Both the position numbers and the translations under genes were made by a program. Of a stretch of 51,214 bases of DNA, positions 1 through 8,584 are shown piece after piece (positions within the stretch are counted from its first letter, which is position 1; the number at the start of each line of letters is the position of its first letter). Source of the DNA: Acidobacteriota bacterium (GTDB taxonomy: Bacteria; Actinomycetota; AC-67). Below the pieces are notes generated by a model. It made no database searches. It was not told the DNA's origin and worked only from the letters and a program-made list of their open reading frames with translations. Location of the stretch: assembly GCA_016208485.1 (NCBI GenBank), contig JACQXY010000073.1, forward strand, positions 1 through 51,214. Reading direction: 5' to 3'.

Positions 1-2
1 CC

Positions 3-92
3 GGGCTCCGGCTCGACCGCGCCGACGATCTGCTGCTCATCTGGCTGGCTCTCAAGACGCGGGTCCTGGCTGCGGACTCGCCCACTCCGTAG
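3..92 (+). CDS. C-terminal fragment of an unknown protein cut by the window edge
   Basis: The third forward frame is open from the edge to a TAG at 90-92 and encodes 29 residues ending in LAADSPTP. The composition (leucine-rich helix, then a short polar tail) looks like a real protein end, and the other two frames in this stretch look less natural. No family can be named from so short a piece. The next gene begins more than 250 bp downstream, so it is probably not part of the same operon. Confidence 0.35.
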   Translation, partial: GLRLDRADDLLLIWLALKTRVLAADSPTP

Positions 93-354
93 GCCGCACC
101 GCCCGCGCACGGACGAGGCGTCCCGCGGCCGACCGGGAGCCTCTTTGTGCAGTGTACGAATCCGAGGCCAGGCTTTCTCATTTCGCACGTAGACGCGATG
201 CGGGGCTATCTGCATACTTCGCGCAGCAGGGAGTGTGCCAGATGCGTGAGGGGGGCGCCGGGGAAGGGGGTGAGAGCGAAGGGGGCGACCGCCGTTCTTG
301 GGTCGCGAAGTCAGGCGCGGAATAGCCCATGTCCATCGCCTGGGGGAGGGGAAT

Positions 355-762
355 ATGAGACGTACAGCGGCTGTTGCCTGTATGCTGTCGTTGTTCGCGG
401 TTCTTCACGCCAGCAGCGCTGCAGCGAACACGGACCCGACGTTCACGAGCAGTTTCTCCATTACCTGTTGCCTCGATGGCCAGACGAAGTTCAAGGTCGT
501 GCAGGACGGTGACGTTACCGTCAAGTCGAAGGCCACGGTTGGCAGCGTGAACAACAACTATTGGATCAGCATTCAGCGCGAGAACTGCGGTTTCTGGGGC
601 TGTCTCGGGTGGAAGACAGTCGGCGCGGCGAAGGTGTACGTCGCGGACGGAGCTTGGCACACGAAGAGCTGGAGCGTTGGGAACAGCAACCGACTCCACC
701 GTCTGAGGATTGAGAAGACCCCCGACGGGTTCAGGATGGACGGCACTGTGTCGGTATGGTAG
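355..762 (+). CDS. Small secreted protein of unknown function
   Basis: This encodes a 135-residue protein. An N-terminal signal peptide is clear: MRRTAAV, a hydrophobic stretch to about residue 20, then a small-residue cleavage site near SSAAA-N. The mature part (about 110 residues) has four cysteines (a CC pair, then C-x4-C in a CGFWGC motif), which suggests disulfides in an extracytoplasmic beta-rich domain. The ATG at 355 was chosen because a strong ribosome-binding site (GGGGGAGGGG) lies just before it; the frame is open further upstream but without such a site. Third codon positions are visibly richer in A/T than in most of the window, which hints at transfer. It overlaps the next gene by 7 nt. 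I do not recognise the family. Confidence 0.7.
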   Translation: MRRTAAVACMLSLFAVLHASSAAANTDPTFTSSFSITCCLDGQTKFKVVQDGDVTVKSKATVGSVNNNYWISIQRENCGFWGCLGWKTVGAAKVYVADGAWHTKSWSVGNSNRLHRLRIEKTPDGFRMDGTVSVW

Positions 763-1319
763 GGAACCTCCTGTCAGCCGCCGGACGCACTGGCCAATCC
801 GATGGTCCCATTGACGGCGTCCCTCGGATTCGCCGCCTTCGTTCCTGGCATCGTGCGCTGGCGCCGCTTCAGCGAATCGCGCTCCTGGCGGCGGTACCGT
901 ACTGGATGAAGCTGCTTCTCACCACGCTGCTGCCCGGGTCGCCATCGGTATTTCACCAGAGAAACAACCTCGTACCTTTCCGGACGATCAGTCAGCAACT
1001 CACGTCTGCCGTGGGAATGCGAGCCGCGCTCACACAGATCGGCGGAAACCTTGCGCTGCTCGCGCCGCTCGGGTTTCTGTTGGGCCTGCTGAAGGTCTCG
1101 TTCCGTCGGGCGGTCGCCGGAATGGCGCTGCTCAGCGTTGCAATCGAAACGCTCCAAGTGGCCGTCGTTCCGAACCGGGCCGGAGACATCGACGATCTCT
1201 TGCTGAACATGGCGGGAGGAGCGGCAGGGTATCTCGCGGGGGCTCTCGTCGCGCGCCTGATCTCCGGTCTCCCGCGCGCTCCTGCTTCGAGATTGCAGTC
1301 CCCACGGGATCCTCATTGA
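756..1319 (+). CDS. VanZ-like integral membrane protein
   Basis: This is a 187-residue protein with four to five hydrophobic segments. The VanZ-family pattern is readable: an NLVPF motif near residue 71, a GN...PLGFLLGLL segment near residues 96-112, an ETLQ motif near 130, and NRAGDIDDLLLNMAGG followed by a last membrane helix. VanZ relatives are linked to glycopeptide (teicoplanin) resistance and to other cell-envelope functions; the precise role is usually unknown. The ATG at 756 overlaps the end of the upstream secreted protein. It has only a weak ribosome-binding site, so the true start may be further in, since the first 30 residues are not VanZ-like. An ABC exporter follows about 110 bp downstream. 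Confidence 0.7.
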   Translation: MVGNLLSAAGRTGQSDGPIDGVPRIRRLRSWHRALAPLQRIALLAAVPYWMKLLLTTLLPGSPSVFHQRNNLVPFRTISQQLTSAVGMRAALTQIGGNLALLAPLGFLLGLLKVSFRRAVAGMALLSVAIETLQVAVVPNRAGDIDDLLLNMAGGAAGYLAGALVARLISGLPRAPASRLQSPRDPH

Positions 1320-1433
1320 TCGCACTGCGGCAGCGTGGCCGAGCGGCGTTTCATCGGGCCCAACTGGGAGATGGGGGGCGACCGGGATAGAGTCGGTTCT
1401 TCTCCGCGCGTCCGGAAAGGGGGCCGACCGCTC

Positions 1434-2153
1434 GTGAGGCAGAAGACCCGACCTCGCGCGAGCGAGCGTCCGCCCGGCGAGCTGTTGCTCCGCGGGCGCG
1501 ATCTGCGGCTGTCCTATGGACGCTCGATCGCGCTCGCGGGAGCGACCATCGACGTTCGAGCGGGAGAGATCGTCGTCCTTCGCGGAAAGAGCGGCTCCGG
1601 GAAGTCGTCGCTGCTGTACTGCCTGGCCGGTGTCGTCCGCCCCGATGCCGGCGAGGTTTGGTACGGCGGCCGCGCGGTGACCGGCATGTCCGACGATGAG
1701 GTGAGCGCTCTCAGGCGCCGTGAGTTCGGCTTCGTATTCCAGTTCGGCGATCTCGTTCCCGAGCTGAGCATCGCGGAGAATGTCGGCCTGCCGCTTCGGC
1801 TGAACGGTCAGGCGTCCCCGTCGGTCGGGCCGCGGGTCGAGGCGGTGCTTGAGCGGCTCGGCATCGGAGAGCTGGCGCGCAAGCGACCCGGGGAAGTCTC
1901 CGGCGGAGAGGCGCAGCGGGCCGCGGTCGCGCGCGCGCTCGTGCATAGTCCTCGCGTCGTGTTCGCCGACGAACCGACCGGAGCGCTGGACACCGAGAAC
2001 AGCGACGCGGTTCTCAAGGAGTTCCTCGGTCTCGCGCGGACCGCGGGCTCGGCGGTCGTGCTGGTGACGCACGAGGCCAACGTGGCCGCCGTTGGAGACC
2101 GCCACCTGTCGGTCGTGGATGGGACGGTGCGTCCCCCGTCTGGGGACTCGTGA
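1434..2153 (+). CDS. ABC transporter ATP-binding protein, MacB/LolD type
   Basis: This 239-residue ATPase partners the FtsX-type permease encoded next. Walker A (GKSGSGKSS, about residues 51-59), a Q-loop (FVFQFGD), the signature VSGGEAQR, Walker B with VVFADEPTGALD and an H-loop (LVTHE) are all present and intact. The DEPTGALD form is typical of the MacB/LolD/FtsE group, which drives mechanotransmission or export rather than import. The GTG at 1434 is preferred because GGAAAGGGGG lies about 12 nt upstream; the frame extends to a GTG at 1335, but that adds a non-conserved arginine-rich stretch. The stop overlaps the permease start as GTGA, so translation is coupled. Confidence 0.88.
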   Translation: MRQKTRPRASERPPGELLLRGRDLRLSYGRSIALAGATIDVRAGEIVVLRGKSGSGKSSLLYCLAGVVRPDAGEVWYGGRAVTGMSDDEVSALRRREFGFVFQFGDLVPELSIAENVGLPLRLNGQASPSVGPRVEAVLERLGIGELARKRPGEVSGGEAQRAAVARALVHSPRVVFADEPTGALDTENSDAVLKEFLGLARTAGSAVVLVTHEANVAAVGDRHLSVVDGTVRPPSGDS

Positions 2154-4498
2154 TCGTCGCGCGGCTGGGCATGCTCTTCCTCCGGGGAGCCGGACGGCGG
2201 GGGCTTGTGCGCATGGGGCTGATGGTCGCCGGCACCAGCGTAGGCGTGTGGGGCCTGATCCTCGCTCTTTCCTTCCCCGGGATCCTCCACGCCCGCCAGG
2301 ATCGAGCCGCTGCCCGAAGGCCTAACCCCACGATCCCGGGGGAGGTTGTGCGCGCCTGGTATGGCGAACGAACGCAGCCCGTCGGCGCGGGGATCATGAG
2401 CGAGCTGTTCCTCGCCGCCAAGAGTGGCCAGGAGACGGCGCTGCCGCCGGGGGTCGCGAGTCTGCCGCCGCTTGGGAAGGCGTGCGTCTCCCCGGCCCTC
2501 GCACGGGCCCGCGAGGACCCCGGCATGCGGGCCGCCTTTCCCTACCCGGTCGCGTGCGTCGTCGGGCCGCGGGGGCTCGTCTCCCCCGACGAGCTGTTCG
2601 CGGTGGTCCGCGCCCGAAGGCAAGATCTGCCCAGTGGTGGATACGCCCTGGAGGGGTACGGTATGCACGGCGGGCACTCGGAGGTCGATATCGCCGAGGG
2701 AGACCTGAAGCTGATCCAGATCTCGTTCGCGGGGCTCGCGGGGATCCCACTGGCGGTGTTCTTCTCGGTCATCGCCCGGTTGTCGGCGGCGACTCGCAAC
2801 CGCCGGCTCGCGGCCTTGCGGCTGCTCGGGATGTCTCAGAGGGATGCGCGGCGCGTCAACACGATCGAGACGGTTGCCTCCTCGCTCGCCGGCGGTGCCG
2901 TCGGGTTAGCGATCTTCGGCGCCACGAACGCGATTCTGGCGTCGAGCGGGATGGGTCGGATCGTCTGGTTCCCGGCGGACTCGAGGCCTTCGCCTGCCAC
3001 GATCGTTCTCTGTCTGATCGGCGTTCCCGCCCTCGCGGCGGTGCTTGGCATCGTGGGCTCCGGGCCCGCTGTGCGGGATGCGCTTGCGGTGCGCCGCCAG
3101 GCCCCCGCCCGCCGGCCCGGCCGGCTCCGGCTCGTTCCGCTTGGCCTCGGTCTCGCCGTGCTGCTCGGGCTGCTCCTCGCCGGCTCGGGGACTCCGCGCG
3201 GCACGGAGCTGAAGGACCCGGCTCCGATCATGCTGCTCGCGGGCGTCGTCTCCACGGGGGTGGGGCTGGCGCTCGGGCTTCCCCTGCTTGCGACCGCGGT
3301 GGCCAGGATGATCGCGGGGCGGACCAAGAGGCTCTGGCTCCTCCTCGGGATGCGCCGTCTGGCGTTCGAGCCGTCGAGCGCAACCCGGGTGGTCGCCGGC
3401 CTCGTCGTCGTCGTCTTCGCGACCGGCTTCGCGACGGGCATCCAGAGGGACGCGCGCGCCTTCACGCTTCCGCTGGACAGGTACGAGCGGTACCAGGTGC
3501 AGGCCAAGGAGGTTCCGCCGGCCTCGCGGCGCGCCCTCCTGGCGATTCCCGAGGTGAGAGGGGCTCTCGTGTCCATCCCCTCGTTCGTTCACGTCTTGCC
3601 GGTGGGCGGGCCCGCCGGGCCGGGCCAGACCACGCAGGATGGCGGCGCTGCCGGCACGGCCGGAGGGACGACGCAGGGCGCCGCCGAGCCGAGCACGACC
3701 GTGGGGTACGGGCGATGCGCGGACCTCGCCGTCTTGCTGGAGCATGCTCTCAAGGGCTGCCGCGACCACCGGGGCTATCGCATCGTGGAGGAGCGATATC
3801 CGGACTGGGCGGATGTCCCCGGAAGACGGTTCCCTTTGCCGCTCGACGCAACCGAGAACCCCCCGATTCGGTGGATTACTGTCCCCTCGGAGGCGTTGTC
3901 TCTGCGGGATGACTCCGGTGTTGGAATCGGCGTGCTCTTTCCTCTCGACCGCCTTCCGGGAGGCGTGATCCCCGACTCCGCCACCGTGTTGCTCGCATCC
4001 GATGCGAGTACCGCGGCGATCGGGCGGACGATCGCGGCCATCGGCGCCTTGGCGCCTCTCGCCCAGATCGGCATGCCCAACGACGACGTCGTCACCCGGC
4101 GCCGGTCCGAGGTGTTCCAGAGCCTGCTGAACGCCGCGCTGGCGCTCGGTGTGCTGGTGGGGATCGCCGCCTTCGTCGTTGGCGCGCTAGACCGCGCCGT
4201 CGAGCGGCGCTCGAATCTCGCGACCCTCCAGGTCGTCGGCGTGCCGGCCGGCACGCTCCGTCCGGCGCAAGCGGCGCAGGTCGCCTTGCCGCTTCTCAGC
4301 GGTGCGCTCCTCGCGGTCGCAAGCGGCAAGATCGCCGAGCAGGCAACGGTCGCGGTCGGCGGGACCGGCCGGTCGTGGCTGTGGGGCGGAACCGTGCTCA
4401 TGATGGTCTTCGGCCTCGCGGCCGCGGCCCTTGCGGTTGGCGCGACCGTGCTCGCGGTGTCGGGCAGGATCGACATCTCCCTCCTCAGGAGGGAATGA
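2150..4498 (+). CDS. FtsX-like ABC transporter permease
   Basis: This 782-residue membrane protein has about ten hydrophobic segments in two FtsX-type blocks. A first helix at about 20-40 is followed by a roughly 140-residue extracytoplasmic domain, then an FtsX core near residues 185-310 (including the RLAALRLLGMSQRDARR coupling region). A second long extracytoplasmic region (about 430-660) is followed by a second FtsX core at about 665-775 (RRSNLATLQVVGVP). This is the MacB/BceB-like layout of exporters handling lipids, lipoproteins or antimicrobial peptides. The GTG start overlaps the ATPase stop. With the neighbouring VanZ-like gene, a role in envelope defence is plausible but unproven. 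No sensor kinase or regulator is adjacent. Confidence 0.85.
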   Translation: MIVARLGMLFLRGAGRRGLVRMGLMVAGTSVGVWGLILALSFPGILHARQDRAAARRPNPTIPGEVVRAWYGERTQPVGAGIMSELFLAAKSGQETALPPGVASLPPLGKACVSPALARAREDPGMRAAFPYPVACVVGPRGLVSPDELFAVVRARRQDLPSGGYALEGYGMHGGHSEVDIAEGDLKLIQISFAGLAGIPLAVFFSVIARLSAATRNRRLAALRLLGMSQRDARRVNTIETVASSLAGGAVGLAIFGATNAILASSGMGRIVWFPADSRPSPATIVLCLIGVPALAAVLGIVGSGPAVRDALAVRRQAPARRPGRLRLVPLGLGLAVLLGLLLAGSGTPRGTELKDPAPIMLLAGVVSTGVGLALGLPLLATAVARMIAGRTKRLWLLLGMRRLAFEPSSATRVVAGLVVVVFATGFATGIQRDARAFTLPLDRYERYQVQAKEVPPASRRALLAIPEVRGALVSIPSFVHVLPVGGPAGPGQTTQDGGAAGTAGGTTQGAAEPSTTVGYGRCADLAVLLEHALKGCRDHRGYRIVEERYPDWADVPGRRFPLPLDATENPPIRWITVPSEALSLRDDSGVGIGVLFPLDRLPGGVIPDSATVLLASDASTAAIGRTIAAIGALAPLAQIGMPNDDVVTRRRSEVFQSLLNAALALGVLVGIAAFVVGALDRAVERRSNLATLQVVGVPAGTLRPAQAAQVALPLLSGALLAVASGKIAEQATVAVGGTGRSWLWGGTVLMMVFGLAAAALAVGATVLAVSGRIDISLLRRE

Positions 4499-4505
4499 CC
4501 GGGCC

Positions 4506-4526
4506 CGCCCGCGTCCGGCGCGGGCG
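4506..4526 (+). terminator. GC-rich hairpin after the ABC exporter operon
   Basis: Two perfect 8-nt arms (CGCCCGCG and CGCGGGCG) with a 5-nt loop begin 8 nt after the permease stop. There is no T-tract, as is common in GC-rich actinobacterial terminators. Confidence 0.45.
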
Positions 4527-4579
4527 CGCGCCGGGCCCCGCGCTTGACCGCGGGCCCCGCGTGGCGTAGGAGCAACGCC

Positions 4580-6259
4580 ATGCCGGCGAGGGTTCGCAGG
4601 GCCGCGGTCGCCGCGACGCTCCTCCTCGCGCTCGTCCCGGCGCGGCCGGCGCCGGCCGCGCGCCCGATCACGATCGGGCTCGCATCCTCGTTCGACTTCG
4701 TACGGGACTGGACCCGCGACGGCGCCCGGTTCGCGGTCGACGAGATCAACGCGCGCGGCGGGGTCCTCGGGCGGCCTCTCCGCCTGCTCGCCGAACAGGA
4801 CCCGGCCCTCGGGGACCGCGCGGTGAAGCGTTTGCTCGCCGCCGGGGTGGACGCGCTCATCGGGCCGGAGGTGTGGACGGCGACTCAGAGCAACGACCAG
4901 GCGATCCGCAACCGGCGAGTGATCAACGTCCTGCCGCTCTCGCCTTCGGGCGAGGTGAACGTCCTTCGCAACCCCTACGTCTTCCGCATGATCCCCTACG
5001 ACGCCATCCAAGCCGAGGCGCTCGTCGACTTCCTCGCGCGCACCAAGGGTCTGCGTCGCTTCGCCGTGTTGCACTCCGACGACTTCCTCGGCCGCGAGGG
5101 GGCCGGCGAGGTCCGCGAGCGCCTGCGCCTCCTCGGAATGCAGCCGGCCTACGAGAGCACTTTCAACATCGGGGACACCGACATGAGCGCTCAGGTGCTC
5201 GGCGCCCGGCGGGCGTCGGCCGACGCGCTCGTGGTGTGGGGCCTCGCGCGCGAGGCGGCGCGCGTCGCGATCGCCGCCCGGAACCTCTCCTGGGGCGTGC
5301 AGATCGCCGGGCCGGTCGAGGCGATCGTCGGGGACTACGTCGATCTCGCCGGTTCGAAGGCCGACGGCACGGTCTCGGTCCTCCCGCACCGGACCATCCG
5401 CAACTGGGCGCCGCCGGGATCGTGGCGCGCGAACTGGTTCGCCCGCTACCACCGGCGGTTCACCGTGCGCGCCTTTCGCGGGACCAAGGTCCCGAACCTC
5501 CCGGTCGCCCAGGCCGCCGTCTACGACGCAGTGCGGCTCGTCGCAGGTGCCATGCGCATCGCGGGGTCCACCGACGGGGAGGCCGTGCGCCGGGTGCTCG
5601 AGTCGGGCCGCGTGTTCCCGCTCGTGACAAACGACTTCCGGTTCTCGCCCGGAAACCACGAGAGCTACGCGGCCGGCGACCTTTGGGCGTTCCGGATCGC
5701 GCGGGGCGCCGTGAACTTCGACATCGACCCGCGCGCCGACCGGCGCGAGGAGACGGAGGCCTGGCAGCTCTTCGCCGCCGGGCTCCTGTTCGACCGTAAG
5801 CGGGGGGTCGCCTTCATCCCCTACTCGATCGGAACCTTCCGGCGGGGCGAGGCGGTGCGCGTCGGGGCGCTCCGCTGGACGGCGGTGCGCGCGCGCTTCG
5901 CGCGCGAGATCACCGTCCGCTATTTCGACCTGCCGCCCCGCAAGCCGAAAGGGCGCTGGGCGATCGTCCATGTGCGCCTGACGAACGTCTCCGGCCGGAC
6001 GCGCCGCGCGCCCTGGACCTTCGCGCTCGACCAGGACGGGAACCTCTCGCTCCCCGACTCGCAGGCGATGGCCGGACTCTGGATCGACGGGGGGCCGGCC
6101 GCGACTTTCTTCATGTTCCAGCCGGTGCCGGCCGGCGGCACGCTCGAGGGCGACTTCGTGTTCGACGTTCCGGCGACCGCGCGCGAGATCCAGGTCGGCG
6201 TCCCGGACGACTTCATCTTCCGGGACTACGCGATGGTTCGGATGGGGGAGGTCCGGTGA
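4580..6259 (+). CDS. Liv-type substrate-binding protein with extra C-terminal beta domain
   Basis: This 559-residue exported protein starts with a Sec signal peptide (about residues 1-29, ending PAPAARP). Residues about 30-390 form a type I periplasmic-binding domain of the branched-chain amino acid/amide group: ITIGLASSF, DEINARGGVLGRPLRLL, RNPYVFRMIPYD and a late YDAVRLVAGA helix. The last 150 or so residues do not belong to that fold. They read as a beta sandwich (GRWAIVHVRLTNVSGRTRRA, then a D-Q-DG-N-LSLPDS segment and PAGGTLEGDFVFDVP) resembling DUF4352-like extracellular domains. The ATG at 4580 has TAGGAG upstream. The gene heads the liv operon and overlaps the second binding protein by GTGA. 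Confidence 0.83.
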   Translation: MPARVRRAAVAATLLLALVPARPAPAARPITIGLASSFDFVRDWTRDGARFAVDEINARGGVLGRPLRLLAEQDPALGDRAVKRLLAAGVDALIGPEVWTATQSNDQAIRNRRVINVLPLSPSGEVNVLRNPYVFRMIPYDAIQAEALVDFLARTKGLRRFAVLHSDDFLGREGAGEVRERLRLLGMQPAYESTFNIGDTDMSAQVLGARRASADALVVWGLAREAARVAIAARNLSWGVQIAGPVEAIVGDYVDLAGSKADGTVSVLPHRTIRNWAPPGSWRANWFARYHRRFTVRAFRGTKVPNLPVAQAAVYDAVRLVAGAMRIAGSTDGEAVRRVLESGRVFPLVTNDFRFSPGNHESYAAGDLWAFRIARGAVNFDIDPRADRREETEAWQLFAAGLLFDRKRGVAFIPYSIGTFRRGEAVRVGALRWTAVRARFAREITVRYFDLPPRKPKGRWAIVHVRLTNVSGRTRRAPWTFALDQDGNLSLPDSQAMAGLWIDGGPAATFFMFQPVPAGGTLEGDFVFDVPATAREIQVGVPDDFIFRDYAMVRMGEVR

Positions 6260-7608
6260 GCCGCGCTCCGCGGGCGATCGCGCTCTTCCTCGCGCTCGCG
6301 GCCGCCCTGTCCGGCTGCTCGGCTCCGAAGGGCGATCTCGTCATCGGCGTGGTCGGTCCGCTCTCCGGCCCGCTCGCCTTCGTCGGAGAGGCCCAGCGCC
6401 GCGGCGCCGAGATCGCCGCCGCGGAGATCAACGACCGCGGGGGCGTCGGCGGGAGGCTGCTCCGGATCGAGGTGCGCGACGACTCCCGTCCGGAGCGCAC
6501 GGTCGGGATCCTGCGAGACCTCACGACGCGCGAGCGCGCCGTCGCCGTCCTCGGACCGGAGACCGCGACTCCGGTCCTCGGCTCGAGCGGTCCGGTGGCG
6601 CGCGCGGGCATCCCGGTCTTTCTCGCCTACCCGTCGATCGGCGAGGTGAACCCGCCGGCGGCGCCGAACGTCTTCCGCATGCTCCCCGCCGACTCCGATC
6701 AGGCGGGCGTCCTCGCCGACTGGATCGTGCGGGTCCGGCGGATCCGGACCGTCGCGATCGCCTCGGCCGCCGAGACCGCGGCGCGCGCGGCCGCCGACCT
6801 CGTCGCGCGCGCGGTCGCCGCAGCGGGAGGCCGCGTCGTCGCCCGGCGCGACTTCTCTCCCGGCGACGTCGATCAGACCTCGGTCGTCCGGCGCCTGAAG
6901 GCGTCGGGGGCCGGCGCGCTCGTGGTGTGGGGGACCCCGTCCGACGCCGCGCGAATCGCGACCGCCGTGCGGGTCCTTCGCTGGAGGACGCAGATCGCCG
7001 GCCCGCTCGCCCTCTTCGTGGCCGACTACCGGTCCCTCGGCGGCGCGGCCACCGAGGACACGATGATCGTGCTGCCCTTCCGGCGGGACTGGTTCTCCGC
7101 GCGCACGGCCGCCTGGCTGCTCGGGTACCACACCCGCTTCGGGATCGTGACCCTGCCGCGCCAGCGGACGCTCATCCCCGATCTGCCGGTGATAGCGATG
7201 GCCGCCTACGACGCCGTGGTTCTCGCGGCCGAGGCCGTGCGCCGCGCCGGGACCGACCCGCGGGGGATGATCCGCGCGCTCGAGGGCCTCCGGGGGTTCC
7301 ACGGGGTCGCGACCCGCTACACCTTCGGGCCGCGCGACCACGAGGCCTTCGACCGCACCGACCTGTGGGCCGCGCGCTTCTTGAACTTCGCCGTGCTCTA
7401 CGACGTGGACCCGCGCGCCGACCTCGAGGAGCAGATCGCCTTTTACAAGATCCAGGTGTCGGCCTACTACGTGCCCGACTCGTTCTTTTCGACCGACAAG
7501 GGGGCGGCGCTCCGGGAGCGGATCCTCGAGGACGTCCTCACCAACCCCGAGAGCGTCGAATTCTTCCGGGCCTACCGTCCGCCGCGCCCGCCTCCGGGGC
7601 CGGTCTGA
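6256..7608 (+). CDS. Liv-type substrate-binding lipoprotein
   Basis: This 450-residue protein has a lipoprotein signal (hydrophobic helix, then LSGC, lipobox cysteine near residue 21). It is followed by a type I binding-protein fold: GDLVIGVVGPLSGPLA, AAAEINDRGGVGGRLLRIEVRDD, PNVFRMLPADSDQ and a MAAYDAVVLAAEAV helix. It is a paralogue of the preceding gene, sharing the (I/V)DPRAD motif after the binding domain, but it lacks the extra beta domain and ends in a proline-rich tail. Two binding proteins in one operon suggest two ligands, or a free and an anchored form. The substrate cannot be told from sequence. The GTG start overlaps the upstream stop; the stop overlaps the livH ATG by one base. 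Confidence 0.86.
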   Translation: MSRAPRAIALFLALAAALSGCSAPKGDLVIGVVGPLSGPLAFVGEAQRRGAEIAAAEINDRGGVGGRLLRIEVRDDSRPERTVGILRDLTTRERAVAVLGPETATPVLGSSGPVARAGIPVFLAYPSIGEVNPPAAPNVFRMLPADSDQAGVLADWIVRVRRIRTVAIASAAETAARAAADLVARAVAAAGGRVVARRDFSPGDVDQTSVVRRLKASGAGALVVWGTPSDAARIATAVRVLRWRTQIAGPLALFVADYRSLGGAATEDTMIVLPFRRDWFSARTAAWLLGYHTRFGIVTLPRQRTLIPDLPVIAMAAYDAVVLAAEAVRRAGTDPRGMIRALEGLRGFHGVATRYTFGPRDHEAFDRTDLWAARFLNFAVLYDVDPRADLEEQIAFYKIQVSAYYVPDSFFSTDKGAALRERILEDVLTNPESVEFFRAYRPPRPPPGPV

Positions 7609-8498
7609 TGGACGCGCTGCAAGCCCTGGTCACCGGTCTCGGGGTCGGGTCGGTCTACGCGCTCGTCGCCTTCGGGGTGGCCTTGGTCTACGCGGTGTCC
7701 CGGACGCTCAACTTCGCGCACGGGGAGATCCTCACCGTCGGCGTCTTCGTCGCGCTCACCGCGGCGTTCGCCGAGCTGCCGGTGTGGCAGGCGATCGCGC
7801 TCGGCATCGCTGGGGCCGCTCTGCTCGGCGCGCTGCTCGAGCGCGCCGTCTTCCGCCCGCTCCGGCGCGCCCCGGAGTCCATGTCGTGGCTCCTCGGCGT
7901 GCTCATCTTCGCCGCAGTGCTCGGCAGCGCGACCGACCGGGTCTGGGGCCAGCGGACCTACGGCTCCGACGCGCTGCTCGGAGGGGCGCTCGGGGCGAAC
8001 GACATCGTGCGCTTCGCCGACGTCGTCTTCCCGGCGATCTACCTTTGGCTGCTCGCGACCGGTCTCGTCCTGATGGTCGCGCTCGACCTGCTCCTGCGCC
8101 GCACGGCCTTCGGGCGCGCCGTGCGCGCCGTCGCCCACGACCGCAGGATCGCCGCCTTGATGGGCGTGGACGTGGAGCGCACGATGTTGCTCGCCTTCGC
8201 TCTCGCCGCCGGCCTGGGAGGGCTCGCCGGCATCCTGAACTCGCCGCTCACGTTCGTCTCGGTGCAGCTCGGCCCGATGTTCACCTTCAAAGGACTCACC
8301 GCGGCGGTCCTCGGGGGGCTCGGATCCGCGCGCGGGGCATTCGCCGGCGGTCTCGCGCTCGGCGTGGTCGAGCAGATGGCGAGCCTCGCCGGCGTGAGCG
8401 CCGGCTATCGCGACACGATCGCGCTCGGGGTTCTGATCCTCGCCCTGGTCCTTCGTCCCGCCGGGCTCGCCGGGAGGACCGTGGAGGCGCGCCGGTGA
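7608..8498 (+). CDS. livH: Branched-chain amino acid-type ABC permease LivH
   Basis: This 296-residue permease has about eight hydrophobic segments and the LivH/UrtB hallmarks: GLGVGSVYALVAFGVALVY at the N-terminus, SRTLNFAHGEI near residue 35, the cytoplasmic coupling motif GRAVRAVAHDRRIAALMGVD near residues 168-187, and FKGLTAAVLGGLGSARGA near 226-243. It forms the membrane pore with the LivM half encoded next. The start is fixed by the TGATG overlap with the upstream gene. The 3' end lies inside the first unit of a 38-bp tandem triplication, so its C-terminus (VEARR) is copied twice downstream. Confidence 0.9.
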   Translation: MDALQALVTGLGVGSVYALVAFGVALVYAVSRTLNFAHGEILTVGVFVALTAAFAELPVWQAIALGIAGAALLGALLERAVFRPLRRAPESMSWLLGVLIFAAVLGSATDRVWGQRTYGSDALLGGALGANDIVRFADVVFPAIYLWLLATGLVLMVALDLLLRRTAFGRAVRAVAHDRRIAALMGVDVERTMLLAFALAAGLGGLAGILNSPLTFVSVQLGPMFTFKGLTAAVLGGLGSARGAFAGGLALGVVEQMASLAGVSAGYRDTIALGVLILALVLRPAGLAGRTVEARR

Positions 8499-8584
8499 GG
8501 CCCGCCGGGCTCGCGGCCGTGGAGGCGCGCCGGTGAGGCCCGCCGGGTTCGCGGTCGTGGAGGCGCGCCGGTGAGGCCCGCCGC
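8481..8584 (+). repeat. 38-bp tandem repeat (two full units plus part of a third) at the livH/livM junction
   Basis: Units start at 8481, 8519 and 8557; the third runs only to about 8584 before it diverges. Each carries the livH tail (GTGGAGGCGCGCCG), a GTGA stop/start overlap and the first livM codons. Because 38 is one less than a multiple of three, each GTG opens a 13-codon mini-ORF (8495-8536, then 8533-8574). The stop of each overlaps the next GTG by four bases, ending at the livM start at 8571. Units 1 and 2 differ at only a few positions, so the amplification is recent or maintained. Confidence 0.9.

Noticed and set aside
8495..8574. The two 13-codon mini-ORFs as functional peptides
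   Set aside because: Their sequences are just the livH tail and livM head copied by duplication. I treat them as translational-coupling elements and not as genes.
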